Source: JAFEDN01 sp963697455 (GTDB lineage Bacteria; Pseudomonadota; Gammaproteobacteria; Coxiellales; Coxiellaceae). Taken from it: a DNA stretch of 64,000 nucleotides. Positions 9,044 to 16,573 of the stretch are shown here, piece by piece (within the stretch, counting starts at the first letter, position 1; the number at the start of each line of letters is the position of its first letter). Location: contig CAVOOI010000034.1 of the NCBI GenBank assembly GCA_963697455.1, forward strand, positions 138,781-202,780, written 5' to 3'. The translations under genes were made by a program, and so were the position numbers. The notes under the pieces were generated by a model. The model was not told the DNA's origin. It saw only the letters and a program-made list of their open reading frames with translations, and made no database searches.

Positions 9044-9660
9044 TGTTATACTTCATCCTCGAAAAAGCCATCAATCATATTTTACAACTCGATCCAGACA
9101 CTTTGAAACGGTTGGAGAAATTACAAGGCAAAGTTGTAAAAATTACTTTTACTGATTGGAAATTAGATTGTTATATTGTCATTCAGCAGGACGGTGTTAA
9201 ATTAGTGAGGGAATACTCAGGTTTGGTGGATACGACCATCTCTGGCAAATTATCCGGGATGATCCGCGCGAGTTGTTCCGGCATCAACAGCCCAGCTTTA
9301 TTAGAGCAAGGCATTCAAGTCACCGGCGACTCTGAATTAGGTGAACAAATCCGCGATATTTTGCGGCGAGTGGACTTAGATGGCGAAGAATATTTATCAC
9401 GCTTTGTTGGCGACGCGACCGCTCACGAAATTGGCTGGCGAGCCAAGCGCGCTGTCGACCTCGGCAAACAAACCTGGCGTGACCTATGGGGAAATATCCG
9501 CGAATTTTGCCAAGTAGAAGCCCAATATTTACCAACCCGCTCCCAAGTCGAAAATTTTTACAGCCAAATAGTAACCTTACGCGACGGAGTAGACCGCGCC
9601 GCCGCCCGCCTGCAGCGCCTGGAACAAAAGATCACCAATGGCTCAAAAAAACCCGATTAG
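9043..9660 (+). CDS. ubiJ: Ubiquinone biosynthesis accessory factor UbiJ (SCP2 domain)
   Basis: UbiJ is a lipid-binding partner of the cytosolic ubiquinone synthesis complex. The N-terminal half carries an SCP2-like domain (about 20-110: LEKLQGKVVKITFTDWKLD, GIQVTGDSELGEQIRDILRRVDLDGEEYLSRFVGD), and the C-terminus is a basic helical region (VENFYSQIVTLRDGVDRAAARLQRLEQKI) likely to form a coiled coil. It directly follows ubiE as in most gammaproteobacteria, but the usual third gene, ubiB, is absent here. Confidence 0.92.
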   Translation: MLYFILEKAINHILQLDPDTLKRLEKLQGKVVKITFTDWKLDCYIVIQQDGVKLVREYSGLVDTTISGKLSGMIRASCSGINSPALLEQGIQVTGDSELGEQIRDILRRVDLDGEEYLSRFVGDATAHEIGWRAKRAVDLGKQTWRDLWGNIREFCQVEAQYLPTRSQVENFYSQIVTLRDGVDRAAARLQRLEQKITNGSKKPD

Positions 9661-9772
9661 CGCGATCAAATCTGGAATTATGAGCGAGTTTTTTGCCGCC
9701 TCACAATTCAGCTTGACTCCACAACATCAAATTCCCAGGCACAAATCCTCATTAATCAAGGAATGAAATTTT

Positions 9773-10933
9773 ATGAAAAAAACATTTCTAACATTTATTA
9801 GCGTTTTTTTAATTACGTTCAGCCATTCTGCTTGTTCAGCCGATTCAGCGTCCACTGAATGGATAAAAAAACTAATGAAACAGTATCATGTGCCTGGGGT
9901 TAGCATCACGTTAATTAAAAATTATCATGTCGAATGGACCAAAAACTTTGGGGTTGCTAACAAAGCGCTTCGACAACCAGTATCGGAAACAACACTCTTC
10001 CAGGCCGGATCGATTAGTAAACCCGTGACAGCAATGGCAGCCTTAAAAACGGTGCAGGAAGGAAAGCTGACATTAGATGCTAACATCAATCAATATTTAA
10101 CTTCATGGGAAATACCCAACAATCAGTTTACTGTACACAATAAAGTTACTTTACGAAGATTGTTGGATCATAGTGCTGGAATTACCGTACATGGTTTTGT
10201 AGGTTATAAACAAGGCGAATCCCTCCCTAAATTATTTAATGTCCTAAATGGAACGCCGCCTGCAAATTCCGCGCCGATTCGAGTAGAAAGCATTCCAGGG
10301 CGTAAATTTAATTATTCTGGAGGAGGGTATACTATTATTCAGCAAGTTTTAATGGATACTTATCACCAATCCTTCTCCAGGATTATGAGGGACATTGTTT
10401 TGCGGCCGCTGGCAATGAACCACAGTGCTTTTCAACAACCGTTACCGTCAACCCAAATGAATGATATCGCAATACCGTACCGAGACGATGGCACACCAGT
10501 GGAAGGTGGGCCTCACGTCTATATTGAACAAGCCGCTGCTGGATTGTGGAGTACTTCTGCAGATTTGGCGAAATTTGTCATTGCCGTACAAAAATCTATT
10601 CAGGATAATCACAATCACAATCAAATTCTAACATCTCAATATGCGAAACTCATGGTCAGCCCTTCGATTAATGAGCAAATGGGATTGGGTTTTGAAATTG
10701 GGGCTAATAAATATGGACATACTGAAAAGAACGGCCGCTATTTTATCCATCCTGGAGAAAATGAAGGGTACAGAAATTTTTTGCTTGGCAGTCTCCATAA
10801 TGGTAACGGTATCGTAATCATGACCAACATGTCACCTGATAGCAACTTGGTTTTGCAGCACAAGACAAATGACGACTGGACATTTTTCTATAAAATCACC
10901 CAAAAAATTGCTGATGACGCCCAATTTCAATGA
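9773..10933 (+). CDS. Exported serine hydrolase, beta-lactamase (class C/AmpC-like) family
   Basis: An N-terminal signal peptide (about 1-22, ending near HSACSA) precedes a beta-lactamase/D-alanyl-D-alanine carboxypeptidase fold. The catalytic SxxK motif is SISK at 80-83 (AGSISKPVTAMAA), the Tyr motif is YSG near 181 (FNYSGGGY), and a late HPGEN near 326 is in the place of the third motif. Such proteins are periplasmic esterases, peptidases or peptidoglycan enzymes; a true cephalosporinase role cannot be assigned. It starts an accessory region in the place where ubiB would be expected, and AAGGA lies before the ATG. Confidence 0.85.
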   Translation: MKKTFLTFISVFLITFSHSACSADSASTEWIKKLMKQYHVPGVSITLIKNYHVEWTKNFGVANKALRQPVSETTLFQAGSISKPVTAMAALKTVQEGKLTLDANINQYLTSWEIPNNQFTVHNKVTLRRLLDHSAGITVHGFVGYKQGESLPKLFNVLNGTPPANSAPIRVESIPGRKFNYSGGGYTIIQQVLMDTYHQSFSRIMRDIVLRPLAMNHSAFQQPLPSTQMNDIAIPYRDDGTPVEGGPHVYIEQAAAGLWSTSADLAKFVIAVQKSIQDNHNHNQILTSQYAKLMVSPSINEQMGLGFEIGANKYGHTEKNGRYFIHPGENEGYRNFLLGSLHNGNGIVIMTNMSPDSNLVLQHKTNDDWTFFYKITQKIADDAQFQ

Positions 10934-10945
10934 TAGGGGCCTTTG

Positions 10946-11056
10946 AAAAAATAGTTATGTCAGAGCGGGATATGATTATTTTCTAAACTCTTTCTTACTT
11001 ACCCTCATTATTAATGAAGTGCTTTTTAAATTTGGCGTTGGCTCTGACACCAATGT
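10946..11056. repeat. Dispersed repeat family R2, copy 1
   Basis: This stretch shares long blocks with 11804-11946: a start reading AATAGTTATGTCAGA, then GCGG, ATATGATTAT and TTCTAAA, and an end reading TTTTTAAATTTGGCGT and GCTCTGACAC-AATGTT. The tail recurs at 31236-31272. No coding frame is preserved between copies. Confidence 0.7.
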
Positions 11057-11064
11057 TTGAAATT

Positions 11065-11424
11065 TTAAGCGGTCTCTCTCCAATTATTTTTATCGGCTTG
11101 CTGAGCTAATTTTTGTGCTACTAATGCATTTAAGCTAATCCCTGCGCGCGCAGCTTCTATAGCTAATGCCCTATGGATGCGTTTGTCAATCCGCACATTA
11201 AATTGGCCACTGTATTCTTTTCTGAGCGGAGAAGCAGGTATTTCTTCACTATGTTTTTTATAGCTTGCTTTCATCGCTTCCCAGGCAGATTCGAGTTCAT
11301 GGAGCGCTTCCTCCGGCGTCTCGCCAAAAGCAGATACGTTCGGTAGCTCAATAAAGTGGGCAAGCCATTCGCCGCCGTCTTCTTCAATTAGGTTAACGCT
11401 AAAACCATCAAACTTATCACTCAT
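11065..11424 (-). CDS. HicB-family antitoxin with C-terminal ribbon-helix-helix, orphaned
   Basis: The N-terminal half (about 1-75: DGFSVNLIEEDGGEWLAHFIELPNVSAFGETPEEALHELE) is the HicB-type partial RNase H fold, and the C-terminal FNVRIDKRIHRALAIEAARAGISLNALVAQKLA is an Arc/MetJ-like ribbon-helix-helix DNA-binding segment. Such proteins neutralise and autoregulate a toxin. I place the start at 11424 (MSDKF) because GAGGA lies upstream of it. The start overlaps the stop of a truncated upstream frame (11417-11579) by eight bases (ATGAGTGA), the coupling expected of a toxin-antitoxin pair, but the partner has lost its N-terminus. Confidence 0.8.
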   Translation of the reverse strand: MSDKFDGFSVNLIEEDGGEWLAHFIELPNVSAFGETPEEALHELESAWEAMKASYKKHSEEIPASPLRKEYSGQFNVRIDKRIHRALAIEAARAGISLNALVAQKLAQQADKNNWRETA

Positions 11425-11579
11425 TGTCGTCTTCCTCATCGTATTGGTTTAAAAATTGTTTAACTTGATAACCCTTTGCTTTTATCATCAGAATCTGGCG
11501 TTGGTGAAAGAATATTAAAAATGGCCGACAATGAAAGTATTCATAGGCATAAAACCGAATCAGATGTATTTAAAATCAA
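11417..11579 (-). pseudogene. 3' remnant of a coding frame upstream of the HicB-like antitoxin
   Basis: On the minus strand a frame is open from 11579 to a stop at 11417-11419. It encodes about 53 residues, including FLIFFHQRQILMIKAKGYQ and ending QFLNQYDEEDDNE. There is no start codon with a ribosome binding site at its head, and it is cut where the Rpn-derived fragment (11591-11741) begins. Its position, overlapping the antitoxin start by eight bases, suggests the C-terminus of the lost toxin partner, but I do not recognise the family. Confidence 0.45.
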
Positions 11580-11590
11580 TATCAGACCTT

Positions 11591-11741
11591 GCAAATAAAA
11601 AACAAATCAGATTTCTTCAAACACTTCTTCCAGTGCGTTTGCATCTAAAATTTTTTCACCCCAGAGTAACAGCGTTTCGGCATCAGCTTGTTGAATACGA
11701 ATCATATAGGATTCAGGAATTTTGTTAAATCGGCGCTTTAA
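11591..11741 (-). repeat. Fragment of an Rpn nuclease gene (last ~44 codons)
   Basis: These 151 bases match 18385-18535 almost base for base and the start of the Rpn remnant at 22822. They encode, on the minus strand, the Rpn C-terminus from LKRRFNKIPESYMIRIQQ to the stop at 11607. The homology ends abruptly on both sides, marking a recombined or inserted piece rather than a gene. Confidence 0.85.
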
Positions 11742-11803
11742 GAACAGCAGTGTCAGATCCGATATAAATGACAAAAATTCCTATTAATTCAATTCACTAA
11801 TTC

Positions 11804-11946
11804 AAAAAAATAGTTATGTCAGATGCGGAATATGATTATATTCTAAAATTTTTTGAAACATCAGATTTGACATAACTTTTTTTCTTGCTTAGCCTCTCAT
11901 TAATGAAGTTCTTTTTAAATTTGGCGTCGGCTCTGACACTAATGTT
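11804..11946. repeat. Dispersed repeat family R2, copy 2
   Basis: A longer relative of the repeat at 10946-11056. The left half contains an inverted repeat, GTTATGTCA near 11812 paired with TGACATAAC near 11870, so it can fold into a hairpin. The right end again reads TTTTTAAATTTGGCGT and CTCTGACAC. Between 11742 and 11803 I see nothing recognisable. Confidence 0.7.
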
Positions 11947-12114
11947 CTTAATAAAATCAAATGCTTATAAGAATAAGCTATCCGGTTCTTATAAGCGTCT
12001 GACTAGTTTTGGTGTAATTGTGCAAAAATAACGCTAGAGCTTTTGGATCTTCCCAAAACGGGGTGTTTTAGCCGGAACCTAATAATCAATAATCTTGACT
12101 TTTATTGGAAAAAA

Positions 12115-12135
12115 ATACATACTAGTGTGTATAAT
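12115..12135 (+). promoter_or_regulatory. Probable hicAB operator overlapping the -10 box
   Basis: Bases 12115-12132 form an 18-base near-perfect palindrome, ATACATACTAGTGTGTAT, with one mismatched pair. It overlaps TATAAT at 12130-12135, the best -10 candidate; the -35 is poor (TTGGAA with a 19-base spacer). A HicB dimer binding here would block the promoter, which is how this module type is usually autoregulated. Confidence 0.6.
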
Positions 12136-12153
12136 TATAGAGGAGAAAAGGAT

Positions 12154-12336
12154 GTGACTAAGCTGGAGCTGGAGAGACTGCTTAAACAAAATGGGTTTGT
12201 TAAACGTCCGGGAGGAAAGCACGATGTCTGGGTGAAGAAAGGGTTTCCGCCTGTTCCCGTGCCTCGGCATAAAGGGGATATTCCAAACGGTACTCTAAGA
12301 AATATTTTGAAAGCATCTGGTTTGGAGGGGTTATGA
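12154..12336 (+). CDS. hicA: HicA mRNA-interferase toxin
   Basis: HicA is a small double-stranded-RNA-binding-fold toxin that cleaves mRNA. The frame is open further upstream, but GTG at 12154 is the likely start since AGGAG lies eight bases before it; the product is then 60 residues, the normal size. The conserved core is GFVKRPGGKHDVWVKKG, with catalytic His23, followed by PVPRHKGDIPNGTLRNILKASGL, which matches the family end. The stop overlaps the hicB ATG by four bases. Confidence 0.92.
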   Translation: MTKLELERLLKQNGFVKRPGGKHDVWVKKGFPPVPVPRHKGDIPNGTLRNILKASGLEGL

Positions 12337-12725
12337 AAAAGTATTATTACGCAGTTTTTAAAAAATCTAAAGATGTGGTTGAGGTAGAATTTCCTGATCT
12401 CGTTGGTTGCTCTACTTTTGGAAAAGATTGGGAAGAAGCCTTGTCTTATGCCGAAGATGTTTTGGCCGCATGGTTGGTTCATGCAGATCCAGAATTTGTT
12501 AAAGAACCTTCTACGCATGACCAATTAAAACATTTAGGAGAGTTAGTTCCTATTTTTGTTGATCAAACAATTATGGACTCTTATCAAGAATTGCAAAGAT
12601 TTAATGTCATTTTTCCTTCAAAAACTCTAAAGAAAGTGGATAGTTTTCGTAAAAAACTAGGATTAAAACGTTCCACTTTTCTACAAAAAGCAGCCGAAGA
12701 ATATTTATTACATCATCAAGGATAA
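12333..12725 (+). CDS. hicB: HicB antitoxin
   Basis: The 130-residue protein neutralises HicA. The N-terminus (YYYAVFKKSKDVVEVEFPDLVGCSTFGKDWEEALSYAEDVLAAWL) is the HicB partial RNase H fold, and the C-terminus (NVIFPSKTLKKVDSFRKKLGLKRSTFLQKAAEEYLL) is a ribbon-helix-helix DNA-binding segment. A four-base ATGA overlap with hicA couples translation. Order (toxin first) and fold are typical, and the module looks intact. Confidence 0.93.
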   Translation: MKKYYYAVFKKSKDVVEVEFPDLVGCSTFGKDWEEALSYAEDVLAAWLVHADPEFVKEPSTHDQLKHLGELVPIFVDQTIMDSYQELQRFNVIFPSKTLKKVDSFRKKLGLKRSTFLQKAAEEYLLHHQG

Positions 12726-12762
12726 TTTTACGCCAAATTTAATATATAGGAAATAACTAAAC

Positions 12763-12840
12763 ATGATAATTATGGAAAATAATTGGGAAAAATTTAATAA
12801 TTTAACTTATCCAATGGCAGTGTTAGGCTACAAAAAGTAG
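12763..12840 (+). CDS. Tiny ORF of 25 codons, probably a truncated gene
   Basis: An ATG preceded by AGGAAA opens a frame encoding MIIMENNWEKFNNLTYPM and a few more residues, ending in TAG two bases before the hairpin repeat at 12842. The abrupt end at the repeat suggests that the repeat replaced the rest of a gene. The product is not recognised. Confidence 0.25.
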   Translation: MIIMENNWEKFNNLTYPMAVLGYKK

Positions 12841-12841
12841 A

Positions 12842-12907
12842 GGGTCAAGCCTGAAATATTGACATTTTGGTAATTATTTTTTGATGTCAATTTTTCAGGC
12901 CTGACCC
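12842..12907. repeat. Hairpin repeat family R3, copy 1
   Basis: The 66 bases form a long imperfect inverted repeat: GGGTCAAGCCTGAAATATTG at the left pairs with CAATTTTTCAGGCCTGACCC at the right, around an AT-rich loop (TTTTGGTAATTATTTTTT). Copies occur at 13708-13780 and 24422-24491. It resembles a REP/MITE-like element; with no T-run after the stem it is not a canonical terminator. Confidence 0.8.
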
Positions 12908-12938
12908 TGGCGACCTTGTGGGATCTTGTTTGCAATTT

Positions 12939-12956
12939 AGTAACACATAGGTTACT
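12939..12956. promoter_or_regulatory. Probable operator of the HigBA-like module
   Basis: AGTAAC and GTTACT form a perfect six-base inverted repeat around ACATAG, ending two bases before the toxin ATG. This is a plausible site for the helix-turn-helix antitoxin. No good ribosome binding site is left between operator and ATG. Confidence 0.5.
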
Positions 12957-12958
12957 AT

Positions 12959-13246
12959 ATGACAATGAACATTCAGGTGAAGGAATACATCAACGAAAAA
13001 GGTGCTTCTGCTTTTCAGTCTTGGTTTAACAAATTGGATGCGCAAACTGCTGCTCGGGTTTCAACGGCGCTTTATCGCTTAGAAGCTGGTAACGACTCTC
13101 ATTTGAAATCTTTGGCGGGCGGTGTTTATGAATGTAAACTGAACTTTGGCCCTGGCTATCGAATTTATATGGGTAAAGAAGGTCCTGCAATGATAATTTT
13201 GCTTTGTGGCGGTAGCAAGAACAGCAAAGTAAAGATATTGCGTTAG
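12959..13246 (+). CDS. RelE/HigB-like toxin (addiction module killer), frameshifted at its end
   Basis: The protein resembles the phage-derived Gp49-like branch of the RelE/ParE superfamily: NEKGASAFQSWFNKLDAQTAARVSTALYRLEAGN, then LAGGVYECKLNFGPGYRIYMG and IILLCGGSKNSK. After this the frame ends with VKILR, whereas one base on, another frame continues the family pattern with DIALARELWQAYKLEKNKNK and ends ten bases inside the next gene. A lost A near 13225-13232 explains it. The catalytic part is complete, but the C-terminal helix is missing, so activity is uncertain. M3 at 12965 is an alternative start. Confidence 0.8.
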   Translation: MTMNIQVKEYINEKGASAFQSWFNKLDAQTAARVSTALYRLEAGNDSHLKSLAGGVYECKLNFGPGYRIYMGKEGPAMIILLCGGSKNSKVKILR

Positions 13247-13304
13247 CTAGAGAGTTGTGGCAAGCCTATAAGCTTGAAAAAAACAAAAATAAGCGGAGTA
13301 AACA

Positions 13305-13619
13305 ATGGCACTAACTAAGCAATTTCGATTAACCGTGTTAGAAAGAGCTCATCACGATGTAAAATTTCGTCATGCCCTCTTAGCAGAAGCGTTGAATGAA
13401 TTATTGTCCGGCGATGTAGACGTGGGGAAATCCTTATTACGCGATTATATAAATGCTACGATTTCTTTTGAGCTATTGGCGAGTAAGTTACATAAAAATA
13501 GTAAAAGTGTTCAAAGGATGTTAAGTTCTAATGGAAATCCAACAACGAAATCGTTAATGGCTATTTTTCATATTTTACAAAAAATGGAAGGTATTAAAAT
13601 TCATGTGGATGTCAAATAG
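13305..13619 (+). CDS. HigA-like helix-turn-helix antitoxin
   Basis: This 104-residue protein follows the RelE-like toxin and matches the DNA-binding partner of such addiction modules. The visible core is DVDVGKSLLRDYINATISFELLASKLHKNSKSVQRMLSSNGNPTTKSLMAIFHILQ, an HTH in which SKSVQRMLS is the likely recognition helix. Before the toxin frameshift the two genes overlapped by ten bases (13305-13314), so translation was once coupled. The antitoxin itself looks intact. Confidence 0.85.
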   Translation: MALTKQFRLTVLERAHHDVKFRHALLAEALNELLSGDVDVGKSLLRDYINATISFELLASKLHKNSKSVQRMLSSNGNPTTKSLMAIFHILQKMEGIKIHVDVK

Positions 13620-13707
13620 GGTTTGGCATGTCAAAATTCGTATTCTGGCCCTCATGCTTTTATCATCAGAATCTGGAGCTGGTGAAAGAATATTAATGGC
13701 AGTAAGA

Positions 13708-13780
13708 GGGTCAAGCCGGACATATTGACATTTTGGTAATTATTTTTTGATGTCAATTTTTCAGGCCTGAGGCCTGACTC
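13708..13780. repeat. Hairpin repeat family R3, copy 2
   Basis: This copy shares the left arm (GGGTCAAGCC), loop and right arm of the element at 12842, but the right end carries a small internal duplication (GGCCTGAGGCCTGACTC). It ends exactly at the stop codon of the ankyrin gene. Confidence 0.8.
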
Positions 13781-16573
13781 TCATATTCCGTATTCTAAAA
13801 TAGAATATTCTAAATGCTTGATACGCTCCTGAATACTCTTCTGACTTCTAAAGAAACTAGAACTGCTCCGAAAATTTTTCAGATTAGTGTCTGTTTCTTG
13901 AATAATTTTGATGGGTGACCTTGAGCCAGGGTTGGATAATTTTATTCTTAAAAGATTTGAAACTTCATCTTCCGTATTTTTAGCTAACTCGTCTTCCAGG
14001 ATTTTCATGTTTTTTAAAATTTGTTTTTCGAGAAATTGTTTGTGGAGAAAATAAACTAAATAAAAAGGACTTTGTTCTTGCGAATTGGTAATGAATACAT
14101 TGGTGTGTTTATGCTCTACCAGATCCAGAACTTTGGTTGATTTAGATTTAATCGCGTGAGTGACCGGGGTTTCTAAATCGAGAAAAGACTGCCTTTCATT
14201 CAATAACTCGGGAAATGTAGATAAAACAATATCATAAACTGCTTCTGTCCCCTTATTTTGAAGCACTTTTTTGAAAGCGGCGGCCTGCAAAAGAGAATGA
14301 ATTGTTTTACTTTTTAGTGTTCCATCCTGAGTTAATCGTTGAGTAGTTTCCCGTCTTAAAATAAACGATTCATCCAGTAAAAGCTTACTGTCTTCCAAAA
14401 AGAAATGGACTATCTCTTCATGCTTTCTAAAAGCAGCTGTCATTAATGGTGTATTTTCGTAATTTTCGTCTGCCAAAGGTTGATTCAGGAAGCCTGGATA
14501 ATAAAATAAAATAATTTCAACTTTTCCTAAGTCACCCTGGACAATAGCCTCTGAAAATTTCAGATTGGCTTTAAATCGAAACTCCTCCAAACGTCCTTTT
14601 TCTCTCGCTATCTTCAGCGGACCTTCTCCAAGAGCGTTACTGGCAAAAATATCCATTTTTTCTTCTAAAAGATATTGAACGATCTCTCGATTATTATCAG
14701 ATATTTTTAATGCAAACGTTAACAGAGTTTCGCCTTTCGCAATTCGTGATGGATTGAAATCGTGCTTTAATTCAAAGATTTTTTTAACGGTATCTAGATC
14801 TGACTTTCTCAAAGGTGGCTCAAGCACTTTTGAGAAGGTTTTATAGAATAATTTTTCAATATCTTTGTCTATTACCGTTTGCATTGCGTTAAATCCTTCA
14901 CTGTCAACCGCCAAAATATCAGCGTCGCGGTCTATAAGAAATTTGACGACATCAAAATTACCTTCCGAAACAGCGACTATCAGTGGCGTGGAAAACCTCC
15001 CATCACTCAATTCAAGTCGTGTGCTGGCATAGCCTGGTAAATATTGTAAAACTTCTTTGACCTCATCCAGAAATCCTTCTTTTATCGCTTGATAAAAGTT
15101 ACTTCTTATTCTGCTCTTGAAAATAGGTAAAGAAGGCAACCATTGATATTTTAAAACAATTTTTAATGGATGTTGACCATATTCATTTTTTTTAAAAATG
15201 GATGCTCCTTTTTTTAAAAGGATCTCAATCATTGAGACAGAGGGGATTTCATTGGCTTTCGCCGCCATATTTAATAAAAAAGTAAAAGGTGTTTCCCCAC
15301 TTAAACATATTGAATTAATAAAATCCGGATTTTTATCCAGAATCTTATTTAAAATAGAATCATTTCTGTTTATCATGACACTTCTTAAGGCAACCACTTG
15401 CAAGATATGGATGACTCTTCTGTTTTTTCGAAGTCCATTATTGACTAGTCGTTCGGTTTTTACATCACATTGACTAGACGGTATATCAAGGTCAAGCTTC
15501 TTCTCATGGGGTAATGACTGAAACATAATGTCATGATCATAATAAACAGCAAGTATGAGCGGGGTAACAAGATGATTATTATCAATACATGGCTCATTGA
15601 TAAATTCAGGATAGTAATTCAGGATTTCTTTAACCAGAATAGAAGCGCCCTCTTTTAAGGCGTTTAAAAACTGTTTATGAGCCAGGTCGCGTAATTCGCT
15701 CAAGCGATTATGTTCTTTTCCGAGTTCTAATACCTTTTCGCGGTAAAAAATATCAGGATGCATTTTTAAAAAAAGACTCAGCACATGTTTATGAGGGTTT
15801 TTTAAAGCCCAAGTCAATAAATTGTCACCCTGAAAGGCTTGGTTGATAAAATCCGGATTTATCGCTGCGATTTTTCTAGCGGTATCGGGATCATTTTCCA
15901 CTAACGCCTTTCTCAACAGTAATTGAGCATTATCATTCAATATTGTTAATGCCTCAAAATTATTAACGGCCAGAGCTGCTTTTATTGCGGTTTCATTATC
16001 GTTATCCGTTGCTAAAATATTGGCGCCCTTTTCTAAAAATAGTTTGACAGTCGATATTTTCTCATTAATTACAGCCAGTATCAGGGGCGTAGTATATGAC
16101 AAAGTATCTTTAGAAAGAATAATGGTTTCATTGATAAGATCAGGATAATAATTTAAAATTTCAATTATTACTAAATCCCGCCCTTTAGTAATTTCCTCTA
16201 AAAATTTCGTTTTTATCTCTGAACGTATGAATTCCAGGCATCCATTCTGTTGAGCAGCACATAAAAAAGTCATATTTAAAAAATCTTTATCGCAAAGATC
16301 AAAGCGCCTTATGTTCTGGCTTAGGCCCTCAAAATCTAATAACAATTCATGGAAAAAAGGTTCCTGGTCTTGAAGAATCTTAATAGGCAAAGAGTGCTCG
16401 AAAATTTGCCCAAAACTACTTTCCGTGTTATTGATTAAAATACCCGATAGTCTTAATGACTGAATTTCCTTCAATGCTTGCTGGTGGAGTTTATCGAATT
16501 GTTTGGCTGATTTAAGATGAGTCGCTTTATATTCCTGAAGAAGAGTTCTTTCTCTTAATGCCTGTTTTTTCAT
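13781..16573 (-). CDS. Large ankyrin-repeat protein, probably the C-terminal two thirds of a split gene
   Basis: The 930 residues contain many degenerate ankyrin-type repeats, seen as TPLILAVINEKISTVKLFLEKGANILATDNDNETAIKAAL, TPLIVAVSEGNFDVVKFLIDRDADILAVDSEG and TLLTFALKISDNNREIVQYLLEEKMDIFA. A repeated PDFIN/YPEFIN motif marks units of a house style. There is no signal peptide or membrane segment. Ankyrin proteins of this size in Legionellales are often type IV-secreted effectors, but no secretion signal was tested. The start lies inside the end of the upstream ankyrin ORF (16527-17990), in another frame; the two were probably one gene. No good ribosome binding site precedes the ATG. Confidence 0.75.
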   Translation of the reverse strand: MKKQALRERTLLQEYKATHLKSAKQFDKLHQQALKEIQSLRLSGILINNTESSFGQIFEHSLPIKILQDQEPFFHELLLDFEGLSQNIRRFDLCDKDFLNMTFLCAAQQNGCLEFIRSEIKTKFLEEITKGRDLVIIEILNYYPDLINETIILSKDTLSYTTPLILAVINEKISTVKLFLEKGANILATDNDNETAIKAALAVNNFEALTILNDNAQLLLRKALVENDPDTARKIAAINPDFINQAFQGDNLLTWALKNPHKHVLSLFLKMHPDIFYREKVLELGKEHNRLSELRDLAHKQFLNALKEGASILVKEILNYYPEFINEPCIDNNHLVTPLILAVYYDHDIMFQSLPHEKKLDLDIPSSQCDVKTERLVNNGLRKNRRVIHILQVVALRSVMINRNDSILNKILDKNPDFINSICLSGETPFTFLLNMAAKANEIPSVSMIEILLKKGASIFKKNEYGQHPLKIVLKYQWLPSLPIFKSRIRSNFYQAIKEGFLDEVKEVLQYLPGYASTRLELSDGRFSTPLIVAVSEGNFDVVKFLIDRDADILAVDSEGFNAMQTVIDKDIEKLFYKTFSKVLEPPLRKSDLDTVKKIFELKHDFNPSRIAKGETLLTFALKISDNNREIVQYLLEEKMDIFASNALGEGPLKIAREKGRLEEFRFKANLKFSEAIVQGDLGKVEIILFYYPGFLNQPLADENYENTPLMTAAFRKHEEIVHFFLEDSKLLLDESFILRRETTQRLTQDGTLKSKTIHSLLQAAAFKKVLQNKGTEAVYDIVLSTFPELLNERQSFLDLETPVTHAIKSKSTKVLDLVEHKHTNVFITNSQEQSPFYLVYFLHKQFLEKQILKNMKILEDELAKNTEDEVSNLLRIKLSNPGSRSPIKIIQETDTNLKNFRSSSSFFRSQKSIQERIKHLEYSILEYGI

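Noticed and set aside
9638..9766. Possible 42-codon ORF after ubiJ as a ubiB remnant
   Set aside because: The translation (MAQKNPISAIKSG and on) does not resemble the N-terminus of UbiB, and it overlaps ubiJ without a binding site.
9773..10933. True AmpC-type beta-lactamase
   Set aside because: SxxK and the Tyr motif are present, but the family also contains many esterases and peptidases and the third motif is not KTG.
11531..11728. Plus-strand frame of 65 codons over the Rpn fragment
   Set aside because: Most of it is the antisense of the Rpn C-terminus, repeated elsewhere; there is no binding site.
12842..13780. CRISPR-like array from the repeated R3 hairpins
   Set aside because: Only three copies far apart, with irregular spacing and no spacers; they are dispersed palindromes.
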